A stretch of DNA of 64,000 nucleotides from Ophioderma brevispina (GCA_023653785.1 JAMKCH010056811.1:1-64000), one strand, 5' to 3'; positions 45,890-58,299 are shown, counted from the stretch's first letter. Made by a program: numbers and translations. The notes: generated by a model not told the origin, from the letters alone.

Positions 45890-46138
45890 TAGGGGGTGCG
45901 GTGGCACCCCCCCCCCATCCACAAAAGGGGCAAAAGGTCCACTTTCTGCTATCTTTTGATGAATGTCCAAAATGTAGAGAAATTTTGACAAGAAAGTCAA
46001 CTATGGTGATGAAATGTTAAAAAAGTTAAAAAAAGAGACCATTTTAGGGGTTTAGGTCTCACTTGTACAAAAATCCACTTAAAAAAAATCATTTATTTAA
46101 GTTCCGCACCCCCAAAAGAAATCCTGGCTACGGCTATG
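45890..46138. repeat. Dispersed repeat, GGGGGTGCGGTGGCACCCCC family (copy 2)
   Basis: It is co-linear with 9632-9905: the near-palindrome GGGGGTGCGGTGGCACCCCC, then AAAAGGTCCACTTTCTGCT, a GAGACCATTTTAGGGGTTTA block, and the end GCACCCCCAAAAGAAATCCT. The CCTGGCTACGGC end is a common style of terminus for this kind of element. Confidence 0.7.
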
Positions 46139-46666
46139 CAAAACTTTCAAATGAATTTTTATTTCAGTATCAAAATTACTAAAGTATATCTAATACACCC
46201 ACAAATGTGTAAAACCAGGGCAGAAAGACTAATTGGACTTTGGTAACATCACACAATATCACATCACCGTTGCAGCACTGATTGAACCAGAAGAAACTCT
46301 ATTTTTGGGAAACAACTAAACAAGGTGTCATGGAAGTTCAATAAAAAATAAATACAAGTAATTGTCTTCAACTCACCCATATGTATTTCTCCAAAAGTCT
46401 CAGTTATAAATCCAGAATATCCAGAGGTTTATCGGATCCTGAATCTGTGAACTATTCAAAACAGCACTCGGTTTTGTATAAACTCTTCGAAGGTGAAAGG
46501 AATGCTTCAGGAAATGAACTAAGCTTAACAAAATTCTTACAATTTAAGTAATTTAAAAAAAAGTAACAAATGTTAATTGATTGGAATAAGCTAATGTCAG
46601 GGAGGATCGGGAAATGTTATTCATTAATAAGGAAGTGTTATAATGGGTGTTATTGAGAATGTATTA

Positions 46667-46735
46667 TGGTAGTAGTGATAATTAAGGTTGTAGTAATTAA
46701 GGTAGTAGAAATTAAGGTTGTAGTAATTACGGTAG
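46667..46735. repeat. Minisatellite, about 15-bp unit
   Basis: Variants of ATTAAGGTTGTAGTA repeat four to five times. Confidence 0.75.
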
Positions 46736-47072
46736 ATAACACCTATTAAATTGGCCTTGGCCCAGTTACTGAAGCATTATACACATGTATTGCAATTGCT
46801 AAATGGGTAAATGATTTCAATATCAAAAATTTAAAAAAGTCAATAACAAAGTAACAAATGAAATAAAATATATTAGAGAAAAATAAAATGTGTATTTTAA
46901 CTTGTAGTTATATATTATTACATGTAGACCAGTCTACATTAAATTTATAGTCTGCAGAGACTTATTTTGGAAAATATTCTGTTTATTGGATGTATTCCGA
47001 TAAATTGCAAGAATTAAAAGTAGTTTTCAGAGGTGTGGTTGAGTCAAAGAAGAACAATGATATTTATATAGT

Positions 47073-47206
47073 ATTGGAATGCTTGAGTTTGATAACAGAA
47101 AATATCGGCCAAGCCTAAATTAAATCTTAGGCAAGCCAAAGATGAGCCCGATATTTCTTGGCAAGGGTGATATTTTCTGTTATCAACCCATAAAAAGCCA
47201 TCCAAT
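47073..47206. mobile_element. Foldback MITE, 134 bp
   Basis: The left arm ATTGGAATGCTTGAGTTTGA...CAGAAAATATC and the right arm GATATTTTCTGTTATCAACC...GCCATCCAAT pair over about 34-38 bases. The loop holds a further inverted pair, GCCAAGCCTAA...TTAGGCAAGCC. Confidence 0.8.
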
Positions 47207-49056
47207 ATTTTTATCATTATTATTATGCAAGGAGCTAAATGGACAAAAATAATTTTAGAATGGCTTCAAAACTGATAAAATGACAGTATTTCCTTGATGA
47301 GTTGTATGACCAAATGCCCAATATTTTGTCCACCATTGTGCAGTGTTTGGCTGTTATGCGCTAGTTGCACAGTGGTTATTGCACCACACAGAAACTTCTG
47401 ATGCATATTGATGATGGATACTGCAGATCTACTTTGTTCACAGCTGTTCATTACGACAAAACCAGAATAAAAAAAAAAATATCAACGGCGACACGCATTT
47501 AACTGATTTGGAGTATTTATTTCACTAACTACATCCTGTGTAAATTTGATGAAATTTCATTGTGGACAAATATGATTTTTATACAAATCTAGTTTTACAC
47601 ATCTTTTAGGCATATAGAGGGTGCTATACGTGGATTTTGGGTTTTCCGACCGGATGTTAATCTTTACCAAAATTTTACCAACAATGCGCACTCTATATAA
47701 AATAAATAGCGCATATATATTCTATGGTGTTTTGTGTCATACCGTCATTTTTCTGTCATAACTGTGCGAAAACCGTTTGCTGTACATAAATTTTACCAGT
47801 AACGAGTACTCTTTGATTGCCTTGTAATTTCTGCGCCACAAAATGTGCGCGTAGTTTAAAGGAGGCACACTAAACGGCGAGCGTGCATGGAGTGATGCAT
47901 ATCTACTCGTACATCGTTGGTGCATTGTGGGATAGGAATTTTGGTAAAAAATGATTTCCGGTAGGCGAAACCCCAAATCACATAATAAATAGAAATCATG
48001 ACCTTGTAGCCCTATATGACAAGATTCCCGCAATGGATTTTTTATGCTTTGTTGGAGTATAGCTCTTGCATGTCCCTACTTATGGTCAGTGTGTCACCAT
48101 ACTAAAAAATTGCTTTAAAATAAAAGAGGACCAATTTGCATTGGGTCAGACAGCTGTGTGTGTGTCAAATTGGTTTATACAGCAAACGAATTTTGAAATG
48201 CTTCCTTGGGATATACCCACCAGGATTTGTTGAAAGAAGTCTTATCCTTACACCTATGTCCTCAATATCAATACAGTCATGGCGTAACAAAAACTTATGC
48301 CAAATTATTCCAATTCCTTGACAGCAGTCCAAGTATTTCAGGAAGGAGTTGAGAATTTCTTTCATTTCATGCTAGGAAAACTGATTGGGATCATATACAA
48401 GAAACCTACAGCCATTCATATACAAAGAAAGTACAGTCAGTATTATTCAGGACTCTTAAATTCATATTCAAGAATGTCCACAAAGTCGATATTATACCAA
48501 ACTTATTCTATGCATCTCACTGATTCTGGTAAAATATGCTAAAATAAATCTGGTCAAAGAGTCAGGGGGGACATCTTCATTATGTACTAGGATCAAACAC
48601 TGATTAACTATGATATCAGCTGCAAAATTGCTTTACAAAAGTTGTGTGGATATAAGCATGTAACATGGACCTTTAATGATTCCACTGAGTAAGGGGAACC
48701 AATACCAAAACGCTTCCACGTTTGGTTGCATGGTAGTTAGTTCCGGTTTAAAAAAACAAGGCCTATATGTGACATTTTGGTGTCCTGGTTATGTTGGACT
48801 TTTCAGTGCGGGTAGCATTGTTATTATTAAAATGAGAGCGCAGAGCAAGTACAGTACTGCGATAGTAGAGAAACTAGTGACTTTCACTTCATGTGAAAAA
48901 AGGCCACCGGGAAATATACCCTTGTCGGAAACGGTTAGGAGGCCATCCGTGACAGCCGAAAATAGTTGTGGCACTGTTCACGTGCCTCTTATCGTAAAAG
49001 TTCATTTGAATATGTAAGATGAATTGAAGCTTAGAAATCTGAGTGCAATTGTCCCC
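47207..49056. other. No supported gene
   Basis: Several frames of 60-113 codons overlap in 48136-49017, the longest at 48676-49017 (plus). None matches a family that I recognise, and no splice or promoter signals give support. Confidence 0.35.
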
Positions 49057-49193
49057 AAACCAATTCGTCCCACCCATTCGTCAGGGCCAATTCGTCCCAA
49101 CCAACTCGTCCCGGGCATAACAATTCGTCCAGTAGTACCAATCGTACAGGGTACCAATTCGTTTCCACTTCGACCAAGCACCAATTCGTCACG
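49057..49193 (-). repeat. CCAATTCGTCC array (copy 1)
   Basis: The motif (C)CAATTCGTCC recurs about seven times in 137 bases, linked by short variable spacers (CACC, AGGG, GTACC). It is the inverted counterpart of the array at 58025-58140. Both have CCCAAAACCAATTCGTCCCA-like edges and an AAGCTT some 20-30 bases outside, so the shared unit is larger than the array itself. Confidence 0.8.
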
Positions 49194-49801
49194 ATTAGTA
49201 TATTACCCATATGCATAGGCTCCTACGGATCAAATATAGTGTGAACGGTCCTATTTAGGTTTGTGAACCCAGGAAATTCTATCCCAAGTCCGATTATATA
49301 TTACACTACTACACCTATAGCGAAGATAGGATGTTGATACCCATTTTATATTGAGGAAATGTGTGTTTTATCGTCCGTGGTGTCTAATATCGATGTGATA
49401 TTATTTGAGTCAGTCATCACCACATTTAAATCTATTTATTGTTAATAGCACTGTTTTAGGTGCCTTCTTAATCCTACTGCACCTTCAATTTTGTTATGGT
49501 TCGCTATAAATCTTTAAGAAAATGCTATTTCCAAAATTCAGTTGATTCTTACAGTGCGTTTTGATATTACGCGCAAACATCGATCCAAGACAACGCAATG
49601 TTCTTTTTAATAAACCGACCAATCGATGCATGTTACCCTGCCGGAAAAACGCAATTTGAGGGTTAGGCTTGCAAGCAAATTAAACTAGGGGATGGCTTTG
49701 TTTGAGCGTCTCTCACGTCCAATCGGTTGAGCCATCCAACAATTAGACCGTTTGAGAGTCTCCCGAAAATGTTGGTTTGAGAGTGGGTCAAAGAAATGGC
49801 G

Positions 49802-49885
49802 AAGGGATTTAAACCCGGGATTTCTCGATTAATTATCCACATCCGGATGTTTCAGTTGTGTACAACGAAACCAATTTGCTAGCTT
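49802..49885 (-). repeat. Possible tRNA-derived segment
   Basis: On the minus strand, TAGCAAATTGG (49871-49881) resembles an A-box and GGTTTAAATCC (49805-49815) a B-box with one or two changes. The spacing fits a tRNA with a long variable arm. No intact cloverleaf was found by eye, so a SINE relic is more likely than a gene. Confidence 0.35.
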
Positions 49886-52750
49886 ATAGTATTGTCTCCA
49901 GCCTTGTCGATATCTATCGTGTTTGATGCGCGCTCGCTGATCACAGTACAAGGCCTTTCACAGTAGAGTAGGACCTCAGCATCACATACATAGGGAACTT
50001 TAAAAACAGCAACCATGAAACAACGGTACAATTTTGTGATCGATGTAACATTTCTGATCTTGATATTATACGCCATTACAACAGGTCCTCCCCGGGGTCC
50101 CGCATCACACTAGAGTGCTTGTACCTATGGGGTACCATGTGTAGGTTAGTCACAATACATACGACAGGAATTTTACCAATAAATAGAAGTTTAATGTTAT
50201 TTATTCAATATAAATTATTTGTTGTCCGTTTTTTTCCTATTGTTGGATGAACAGCTTTCCGGCGTGTGCCACTTTATTAAGTTACAACCCAAACGCAAAT
50301 ACGATTCTTAGTTTATTACATTATTGTCACAAACTGGCCATGACAATAGAATTCTATACTGTCTCTTTCCTTTCCAATACGGCACATTGGCCCAATAGGT
50401 AGGATGAATTAATGCTAAATTGAGTATCGAAATGACAATTGTTTTCTTTATTTATAGATTGCATGCTTAAAATCTTTTACTTTACAGTAATAGTTAATTA
50501 AATTTGCAAAACGACTGGTAAAAGAGACTATCAATATTTCCCGAAAAGACATACACACCTTAAATTGTCCCAATTGACGGAGCTAAGGTGTTCCCTTTGT
50601 GGGGTCTACTAATGTTATACAATTATTTATTTTTTTAATTATCCAATTAAATAATTTATTAAGTTTTTTATTTTTTTTATTTTTTTTATTTGCCCCCCCC
50701 CCAAAAACAAAACACGAATATTTCATATACCGGGTTTTGAAAAAAATGAAAAGCTCTGGATCTTTCCACTAGTTTAACCTTTCCATAAAAATATCCCCAT
50801 TTAAAGGATTATCTGAACACATTTATTTTTTTAAAATTTTCCTTTTGGACAAAGTAGTAAATTCAGTCTGAGTCTGTTTTATTTAAATATAAATACTCAA
50901 ATCACATTTTTTTTCACTTTTAAGATATATATCTGTACCTAATACAAGGTAGGACATCGATTCCCTGCTTAATCTTTTCGAAATAAAGAAATAGGTGCCT
51001 TAAAATCCTCCCTTACTTTGCCCGATTGTCACGTCATGGTCCCGGTCGACCCCATCAAGTATGGCCCTACATAAACCAATCATAATCCCTGTTAAATTGA
51101 CCTAACTCCATATGTGGAGACTCTTCAATTATTAAAACATATTAAAGCATATTGTTGTATAATCCAACATTAAAGTTTTCATTGATCAAAGTCGCAGAAG
51201 ACGTCCATTTACCAATTTCCATTTAAAGCGTCTAGAACGTATAATCTGATTACCCAATACTCACTACTGACTTTACGATCATACGGAAGTGCCAGAATTA
51301 TTTCCAGCATATCAGTATGACGCATGAGAACGATAATGCAGAAATATTGATGATAGTGCTAGGACTTACAAGAAAAAAGGCAATGGGGTTTTTTAACATC
51401 ATCTACATATTAACCAATAAGGAGCCTGAATTTGAAGTAAATGAAGGAAACTCAAATGAAATGAATGAAACGGGAACCTAGTTCGGGCAGGTGAAAGAAT
51501 GAGGGACATGTGGACCAAAATATTATGCATTTAATCCCCCTTAGGAAATATTTGCGGCCATGGTCAGTTTCAACCTAAATTTGGGCAAAATTATTCTGGC
51601 TCAGCTGCATCGGACTGGTGAGGGTTGAAACTTTCTGTGCCCATGCAAAAAAAAAAAAAAGTAAATTAAAATAAATAAATAAAAATGCAATAAAAATCTA
51701 AATATTTTTCCCTTTTGGTAAATGTTTTAAGTGTAAACCTAAATTGGAATCATTGGCATAACTACAGACCTCACTGTCCCGCCTCTTATACCCCATAATG
51801 TCTATATTTCTTTCTAGATGGTCTGATTAATTGCTCTATAAGGGTGATTTGGAACCCTTTTTTGCACCGATAACATAACAGGAGATGGTCTCTTCCCTAC
51901 ATCTACAACCTTTCAGCAAGGCAATGTTTGCGTCGCGTCGATCAACATTCACCTCGGATTTGTAAGTCTATAGAAAGGTATGATAAAGGTTGAAATCTTG
52001 AAAAGTCATTTGCCATGGGCACGAAAGAGTAATTTCACTCAATCTACAACAGAACAGTGTCGAGTCGCATTTAATGGACCATTTGGCAATGGCCCGCTGA
52101 ATTAATTGATCGCATGCTTTTATGTATGTAGTCCGACATAAACATTTTTACAATGCGAAAGCTAATGAAAATTGCATAATTCCAATAGTTTTTGCTAAAA
52201 AAGCTTAAGTCTCTAGTCTCCCGAACAGGTTGCGGAGAACTTTTTCAGCTCAGCCAATAAACCATTGGCAAGATCGATATCGGCTGATTATTTTCTTGAT
52301 TTTTGCCAAAAAAATAGTGGTTGAGTCATGTCAATTCTACTACCCGCCTTTGTTAAACTTTATATTTACAAAACGCTAAAATCGCATATTGTGCGCACAA
52401 AAGGCAAAAAAATACATTTTGGTTGCGCGTTGTTCAATTAAACATGCAGTGACCATTGACAATAGGTCTAACATATGGTTTGTGTATCATGGTGTGGAGG
52501 GTCTGTTTTGGGTTTGCATCATGTGTGTTTTGTGTGTTTAGTTTGCAGCCTGTTTGAATGACTTGATCGATTTCACCAATTTAACTTCTTTAAGCTATTA
52601 AATACTTAATCGTTAAAATGTACTCTTGTCAAAATTGAGGGGGGGAAGGGGGGGGGTGAAGTTTCTTATACAATTTTAAAATTATTTTTATACTGAAGGA
52701 AGTAATTCATGATTCCGTCCATATTATACTATTACCACCACATCATAATA
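49886..52750. other. AT-rich stretch, no gene seen
   Basis: Contains a C-run at 50693-50702, an A-run at 51646-51660 and a weak relative of the AGGTGCAA family at 50860-51015 (TAAATTCAGTCTGAGTCTGT, AGGTAGGACATCGATTCC, AGGTGCCTTAAAATCC). A G-run lies at 52639-52656. Confidence 0.4.
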
Positions 52751-52759
52751 ATACATGGT

Positions 52760-52985
52760 GCGTGTTTTTCAAATATTTGAAATTACGTGTGTTAAATTAT
52801 GTCTGATCAGACAGGATACTTGGAAATCTCTCGTAATGCTTTTAAATGCATATTGCAAATATAAAACCTTTTTATTTGCTACACAATAGGAATTAGACCA
52901 TTTCAATATATGGTACCGAAAAATATTCTCAACGTTTCTTTCAGATGGTGGTATGGAACGCTTTACATCGGGTGCAAAAAGCATG
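52760..52985. repeat. Diverged copy of the AGGTGCAA family
   Basis: GGATACTTGGAAATCTCTCG, CAACGTTTCTTTCAGATGG and CGCTTTACATCGGGTGCAAA parallel ACCTGTTATTTGAAATCTCT, AATCCTTTCAGATGG and GCTTTACACCAGTGCAAAAA in 40577-40921. The ends are lost. Confidence 0.45.
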
Positions 52986-53126
52986 GGTTACATTATGGTG
53001 ATCAATTTTAAAAATCAAAGAATTAAAAATTGGAGTCCAATTCTACTTCCATAGTAAATATAAGAAATGGAAACTTTAGCACTTAATATCGAACGATTGC
53101 ATATGAACGTGAAAAGTAAGCCTATA

Positions 53127-53291
53127 ATGTAAAAAGAGTGAAAGTCACTCTGAAAGAGCTGTCACGCGACCCATCCCAATTTAGAGTGAAAAATTCACTC
53201 GGTTTGGAGCGATTTTCGAGTGAATTTTTCACTCTAAATTAGGATGGGTTACTCAGACAGCTCTTTTAGAGTGACTTTCACTCGTTTACAT
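53127..53291. mobile_element. 165-bp near-perfect foldback MITE
   Basis: Two 75-base arms, 53127-53201 and 53217-53291, are reverse complements with fewer than about ten differences, around a 15-base loop (GTTTGGAGCGATTTT). The arms contain the repeated sub-motif GAGTGAAA-TCACTC (AGAGTGAAAGTCACTCT, AGAGTGAAAAATTCACTC), so each arm carries smaller hairpins of its own. Confidence 0.92.
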
Positions 53292-54860
53292 TTAGAGTAT
53301 GAAAATCGAACTTTTTAAAACCAAGGATATAATATCCCACATTTAACCCATGCATAATTCTTCGCGTAATTGCACGAATGGGATTTTGCAATTAACATGA
53401 TTAAGGCGACAGTTATGTTACTAGTCCTACCTGTGTGTTCTTCTTCTTATCGTGTCCAAACACAGTGGTTCTCAATGTGATACAGCCAGAGAACGTCTGG
53501 CTGTTTCACTAAATGTTAAATTTGGTATTTTAAAATTTGACACAAATGGAAAAGTTACACTCTAGATATTAATATTACGCACCAAAGGCAATTAAAAATA
53601 CATTTGGTCCTCAGTCCTCATTCCAATACCAGGATAGAACCCTATTGAGCACTTCGGAACCAGAAATTTCCCGCCCGAACCGATCCCGACTTCCCGAAAT
53701 TTAAGATTTTTTTGTATATAGAGGTAGGAGCTTAGGTATCTGTTTTTTTTTTTTTTTTTTTTTTTGCAATTGTTGCACACGATGCGAAGGGTGGCGAGTT
53801 CAAAACGCATGGCCATAATCACTGTGTGAAAAAGCTAAGCTCAAATCGATGTCCTTCATATAGAACACCTATCGAGAATATCCAGATCCAGAGATCTTCT
53901 AATCTGCCCTATTTTCTGTCGTGAGAGTAAACACCAGATCATCTTTTAATTATATAAAGACGGTGCTTCGACCCCTATTGCCATTGTAGAATGTTTTTCC
54001 TTCAAATTTGTTTAAAAATGATTTGAAGACCATGCTGACACGGTTTAACTAAATGTGAGAAATGAACTCTGCGCTAACATTCCATTATGCTTCAATTCAA
54101 AAATAAAACCTACCCATAAATTATGATTTTACTTTTCAATATGCAAACACCTCATATCATTAGCTATAGTACTTAATTTTGAATCACAGTAATTCAGACA
54201 TACAAAAGGGTTGCACAATTGGTTAGTTTGAAGATGTCAAAAAAAATGGATCATATTGACATCTGAACGGGTCCAAGTCACCCGAAGACTGGTAAGTATA
54301 AAAGCTCATCATGGACTCCATACTGGCGCGGTGTAGAGTTTAGCAATTATATTACGAATTTGGTCTAATTTCGAGTAAATCTATAGTATTGATAGATAGA
54401 TTGTTTTAAATATGATTTTTTGCGCACTGTTAAAATGTTCCTAATTTTCAATAATCTTCACGCTTTATTACTTATACCAACATAAAATTACAATTTGGAA
54501 GCAGAAAAAAAGGTAAAGAAACAGTGGATAGAAAATAACACTACACACTTTGAAAAAGGGTAGTAATTAGACGCTGACCGTTATTATATTTTCGTAATAT
54601 TACGTTCTTTTGTTACTGACTTGTTTTTAATGTAAGAATATGAACTATGAAAATCGTTTTACCTAATATGTGTTAAATGACGTCGTTAAGTAACGCCATT
54701 AAAAAAATGCAAAATCTTATTTTCCCTTTTATTTTTAAGAGTGATTTTTAAAAACTCTTGTAGAACTCGATTCCTGCTTTTTGTATTATAATTATTTAGT
54801 TTAATTTGAAAAAAGGAGTACACATATATTTAATTTTAGCATCTGTAAAGTCATGTAGTG
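53292..54860. other. No gene seen
   Basis: A run of about 25 T at 53741-53765 lies within a meaningless lysine-rich minus-strand frame. The rest is AT-rich and featureless to me. Confidence 0.4.
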
Positions 54861-54902
54861 TAGTGGATAAGGTTCAGGACTTATAAGTCCTAAACCTTAT
54901 CC
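54853..54902 (+). repeat. tRNA 5'-half-like sequence with 38-bp palindrome
   Basis: GTAGTGTAGTGGATAAGG resembles a tRNA A-box and D-arm, followed by an anticodon-arm-like AGGACTTATAAGTCCT. There is no B-box. The stretch 54865-54902 is a palindrome (GGATAAGGTTCAGGACTTAT...CCTTATCC) with one mismatched pair centred on TTATAA. It could be a fragment of a tRNA-Ile-like SINE head or a small independent hairpin. Confidence 0.4.
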
Positions 54903-54917
54903 TTATTATTTTATGAT

Positions 54918-55725
54918 CTTAACACTTAAGTGCCTAAGGTGTTTTCACTCACGTTGGTGCCTAAGGGGGGGGGGTTCCATGGACCCCCCAGGAAACCACT
55001 TTCCCCCTAAGGAAACCACTTTCCCAATGGAATTTTCAAATGAAACTCATACCACCTTTGAGGGGGCATAAGACAAGGCCAAAGGTGCAATATAAATGAG
55101 TTCCGGTTTATCGTCTGGAAATTAGGGGCAAATCATTGTTTTCGAAATGCGTCAAAATCGCTCAAAAAGTAACATGATGTTTTCGCGACCCTGCTTCCAC
55201 AGCATACACATTGCAAATCATTTGGATGTTTATATCTGCTCTAGAAGGACCAATTTACATTTAACACAAACATTACCATTTTGTACATTCTTGTATTTTT
55301 TGTGGGTGCAGACTTATTTGCCATAGGTTTGTATAGCAATGGCGCGCAGTCGCTCGATGATGGAATCGCTTCTTTTCAGCACATAAAGGGTTAATTATTT
55401 TTTCTGATTATGTAATTAATTTTGTTTCATGCATATGAACATACATAAGCAGAAAAATATTTCTGGCAACAGGGTTAACGGTTTGCTAATTTTTATTTTA
55501 AAATCACACTACCGTTGGTGCATAGGGGGGGGGTTCCTAGGACCCAGCTAATTATTCAATTAAAAGGGCTGAAATTTTAGTAATATTTTTTTTTGGAAAG
55601 AAGCGCAGCGATAAGTGACCAATACAAAAAATAGAGTTCGAAATATGTGTCACGATGATGAAATATCGCCGAAAAACAAATCTGGGTACTATTGGACCCC
55701 CCTTGAGGCACTTAAGTGTTTAAGG
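54918..55725. mobile_element. 0.8-kb inverted-repeat element with twin G-tract modules
   Basis: CTTAACACTTAAGTGCCTAAGG at 54918-54939 and its inverse AGGCACTTAAGTGTTTAAGG at 55706-55725 form TIRs of about 20 bp. Inside, GTTGGTGCCTAAGGGGGGGG-TTCCATGGACC (54952) and GTTGGTGCATAGGGGGGGGG-TTCCTAGGACC (55513) are two copies of one module. No open frame or clear target duplication was found. Confidence 0.7.
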
Positions 55726-57283
55726 CCTTGGTTGAATCTATGTAGGATACATGTATAAGTGTACTCATATGATGATTAAGTAATTGGTGACCATACATGC
55801 ATGGACATTAGAATATTGTACATTACCATATAAAACAAATACTGGTTTAACTCCTTCACGTTTTTCCCTTTCGTTTATTGTTTGTTTTTTCCTCAAAATT
55901 GTTTGCCTGGAAATTAACTTGTGTTACAACCATTTTGTGACGTAAATACGTTTGTATGCGGTTAAAGTTAGTAATGAGCGTTTTATAAAATTTCATAATA
56001 TTGTTTAAAACAAGTCAAAAACACCAATATGTTGAAGGCGAGATTTCACGCCGTTATTTACGTTCCCCTTGCAATGGTTTCGTACTTTACGGGTACCGGT
56101 TTTTTACGTTTATGCACGTTGTGAAGTACCAGCTGCCGTCAAACGCCGTTTGTTTCAAGGTTATTTTTAACAGTGCTTGGATGGTTTGCAACAGGCAAAC
56201 AACAAAGATTGGGCATAAAAATCCAGGTTTGATTTACACACTCGTTTCTGAGGTAAGTTTGCAAGAGATTAACACCTTATATTTTTAGAGGATTTATCGA
56301 CAGTATACTTTTTGAAAAAAAGATAAATGCGGCATTGTTTTTTTGAAGTACATGTAAAGAATCTAAGAAAAAAAATTGTATCTTTTAAAGCAAAGGTTTA
56401 ACATTACGTGAAGGCCGTAAACAATGGAAAGGGAATGATTAGGGAAAGACAAAACATACTTACAACTTTGGTACTGTAAAAAAGGTAAAATTTTGCCTAT
56501 GGCATAATTAAGAGAGCACAGAAAATCGCCTCCAAATCGTAGCCTCTGACTGTATGAAAAAGTATCAATGGTCTTATTTGTGAATTAAATTGATTTGAAA
56601 TTAGGCCAAATGCTGTTATTGTTTTGTTTTTTACGATCAAAACTTGCGTTTTACTATGTGAATCTAACCTTCTTTCCGCCGTTTTTTTGAAACAAAATCT
56701 TCATTATTACATGATATATATAAACACAAGCTGTTAAAATTTCGCGGACAGCAAATCATATCAATGTTAGATAAGTTATAACAGATCAAAAAATAACAAA
56801 AACAAAATTTATAACATGAAAATCCTGTGATTTGAATTGACCTCGTATATGTAGCAACAGGCAGTGATGTGCATTTCACTGTTCTATTGAAGCCGTTTCT
56901 TGTTTTCGCATGGATAATAGACATGTCAGGTTATGAGGAAACCACCTAAAAGTGAATCAGTCTGTGACGACTCGCAGGAGACAATGACGAATCGACAGCA
57001 ACCCAACCAATGCACTGTAAAATGAAGGAGTTGCCTTCATACACTGGAATCCCGCATTGCAAGTCTCTCCATCGATTGAAAAAAGCCGTACCCAATTTAA
57101 ATAAATAGGTCGCATTAGTAATGACTCTCTTCCTTAGGTTGCTTGCCAGTCGTAACTCTACTACAGTACGGCCAGATCACCCAGATTTCTGATGATTACA
57201 TGGTTATTACAATACTTGTATTTACAATTTGAAAAAAATAGGTAAATAATACTTATATAGACATATTATGCAAATCTCCAAGT
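55726..57283. other. No supported gene; one weak exon-like frame
   Basis: A 95-codon frame at 56001-56288 contains CTGAGGTAAGT (56248-56258), a consensus splice donor, and is richer in CpG than its surroundings. The product resembles nothing that I know, and no acceptor or partner exon is evident. Confidence 0.3.
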
Positions 57284-57780
57284 TCATCATCATCATCATT
57301 CATCAGCGATGTCCGTTCCACTGCTGGACTAAGGCCTCAACATGTTTCATGCTGATTTCGGCTCCCTCCACGCTGGCCTAAGTGCGGGTTGGAAAGGGAC
57401 CCTGTACTGAGTGAGAGTGATGAGTGCAGTGGTAACAGAACCCGGGATGAGTCCCTACTCTTTTCGAAAGGTATGCAACTTTTGTACGTGTTCAGAATGA
57501 CTCACTGGACACACGGACCAACAGCTTTACATGACTCTCCGACCATGAGGCGCCGGGCACCAATTGCATACACCTGAACTTTTACGCAAATGGGTGGGAG
57601 GAGGAGAATTCCATAATCACACTGCTGTGCAATTATGCAATTCCGACCTTACAGGAACTATTTGAGTAGGACCAAGAAACCCGGGACTCTTGCGGGGCTC
57701 GAACCAGGGCCGCTCGATCGAACTTATACTCTGCCGACGGTTTTCAGCGGGGGCCTTAGAACGCTCGGCCACCTAGCCCT
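57284..57780 (-). mobile_element. tRNA-derived SINE with RTE-type tail
   Basis: The minus strand starts with a tRNA-Leu/Ser-like head: GGCTAGGTGGCCGAGCG (A-box region, about 57762-57779) and GGTTCGAGCCC (B-box, 57695-57705), separated by a long variable-arm-like insert. About 390 bases further on, the element ends GGCCTTAGTCCAGCAGTGGA-ACG...GCTGATGAATGATGATGATG. The CAGCAGTGGA and (TGA/ATG)n ending is typical of elements mobilised by RTE-clade LINEs. Full length is about 497 bp. A 62-codon plus-strand frame over it is incidental. Confidence 0.8.
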
Positions 57781-58024
57781 TAATCCCAATTTAGCTTGAG
57801 ATAAAATTCCAATGCAGAATTACGCACAAAATCGATACCACAAGGATACGATCATATTCGGAGGCATATACTACAGGTGTAAGAATCGATTTACCATAAA
57901 TATTCTGCGTTTCATAGGATTAAACCATCGTCAACAAACAACCTATTGAAAATTATTGTAAGAATTAAAACAATTTTTTTACATGTTGGGCGTGGACGAG
58001 TACAAGGAGGAAATGGTTTTATCG

Positions 58025-58140
58025 GGGACGAATTGGTATCACCGGGACGAATTGGTACTTGGGCGAATTGGGACGAATTGGTACTTGGAAGAATTGGTAC
58101 TTGGACGAATTGGGTGGGACGAATTGGTTTTGGGCCGAAT
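58025..58140 (+). repeat. GGACGAATTGG array (copy 2)
   Basis: Seven GACGAATTGG-like units, spaced mostly by GTACTTG or GTATCACC, lie in inverted orientation to 49057-49193. Both edges are shared with that locus (GGGACGAATTGGTTTTGGGC and an AAGCTT downstream). Confidence 0.8.
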
Positions 58141-58299
58141 GACCTGCTCGAAGCTTATGAAGTTTCATGCCTATCATATGATCATGCATTGAAAATATTC
58201 AAAAAATGGTTTTTCTTCTGATGAAAAGAGAATCTTTTTAATCATATTTGTACGTGCTTTTCAATGGGTCAATTATTGGTACTGTGCCCCGCTTACACT

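Noticed and set aside
53592..53822. Lysine-rich 76-codon minus-strand frame
   Set aside because: It is created by the T-run at 53741-53765.
56001..56288. Coding exon with CTGAGGTAAGT donor
   Set aside because: The donor motif is good, but the frame continues open beyond it, the product is unrecognised and no partner exon is visible.
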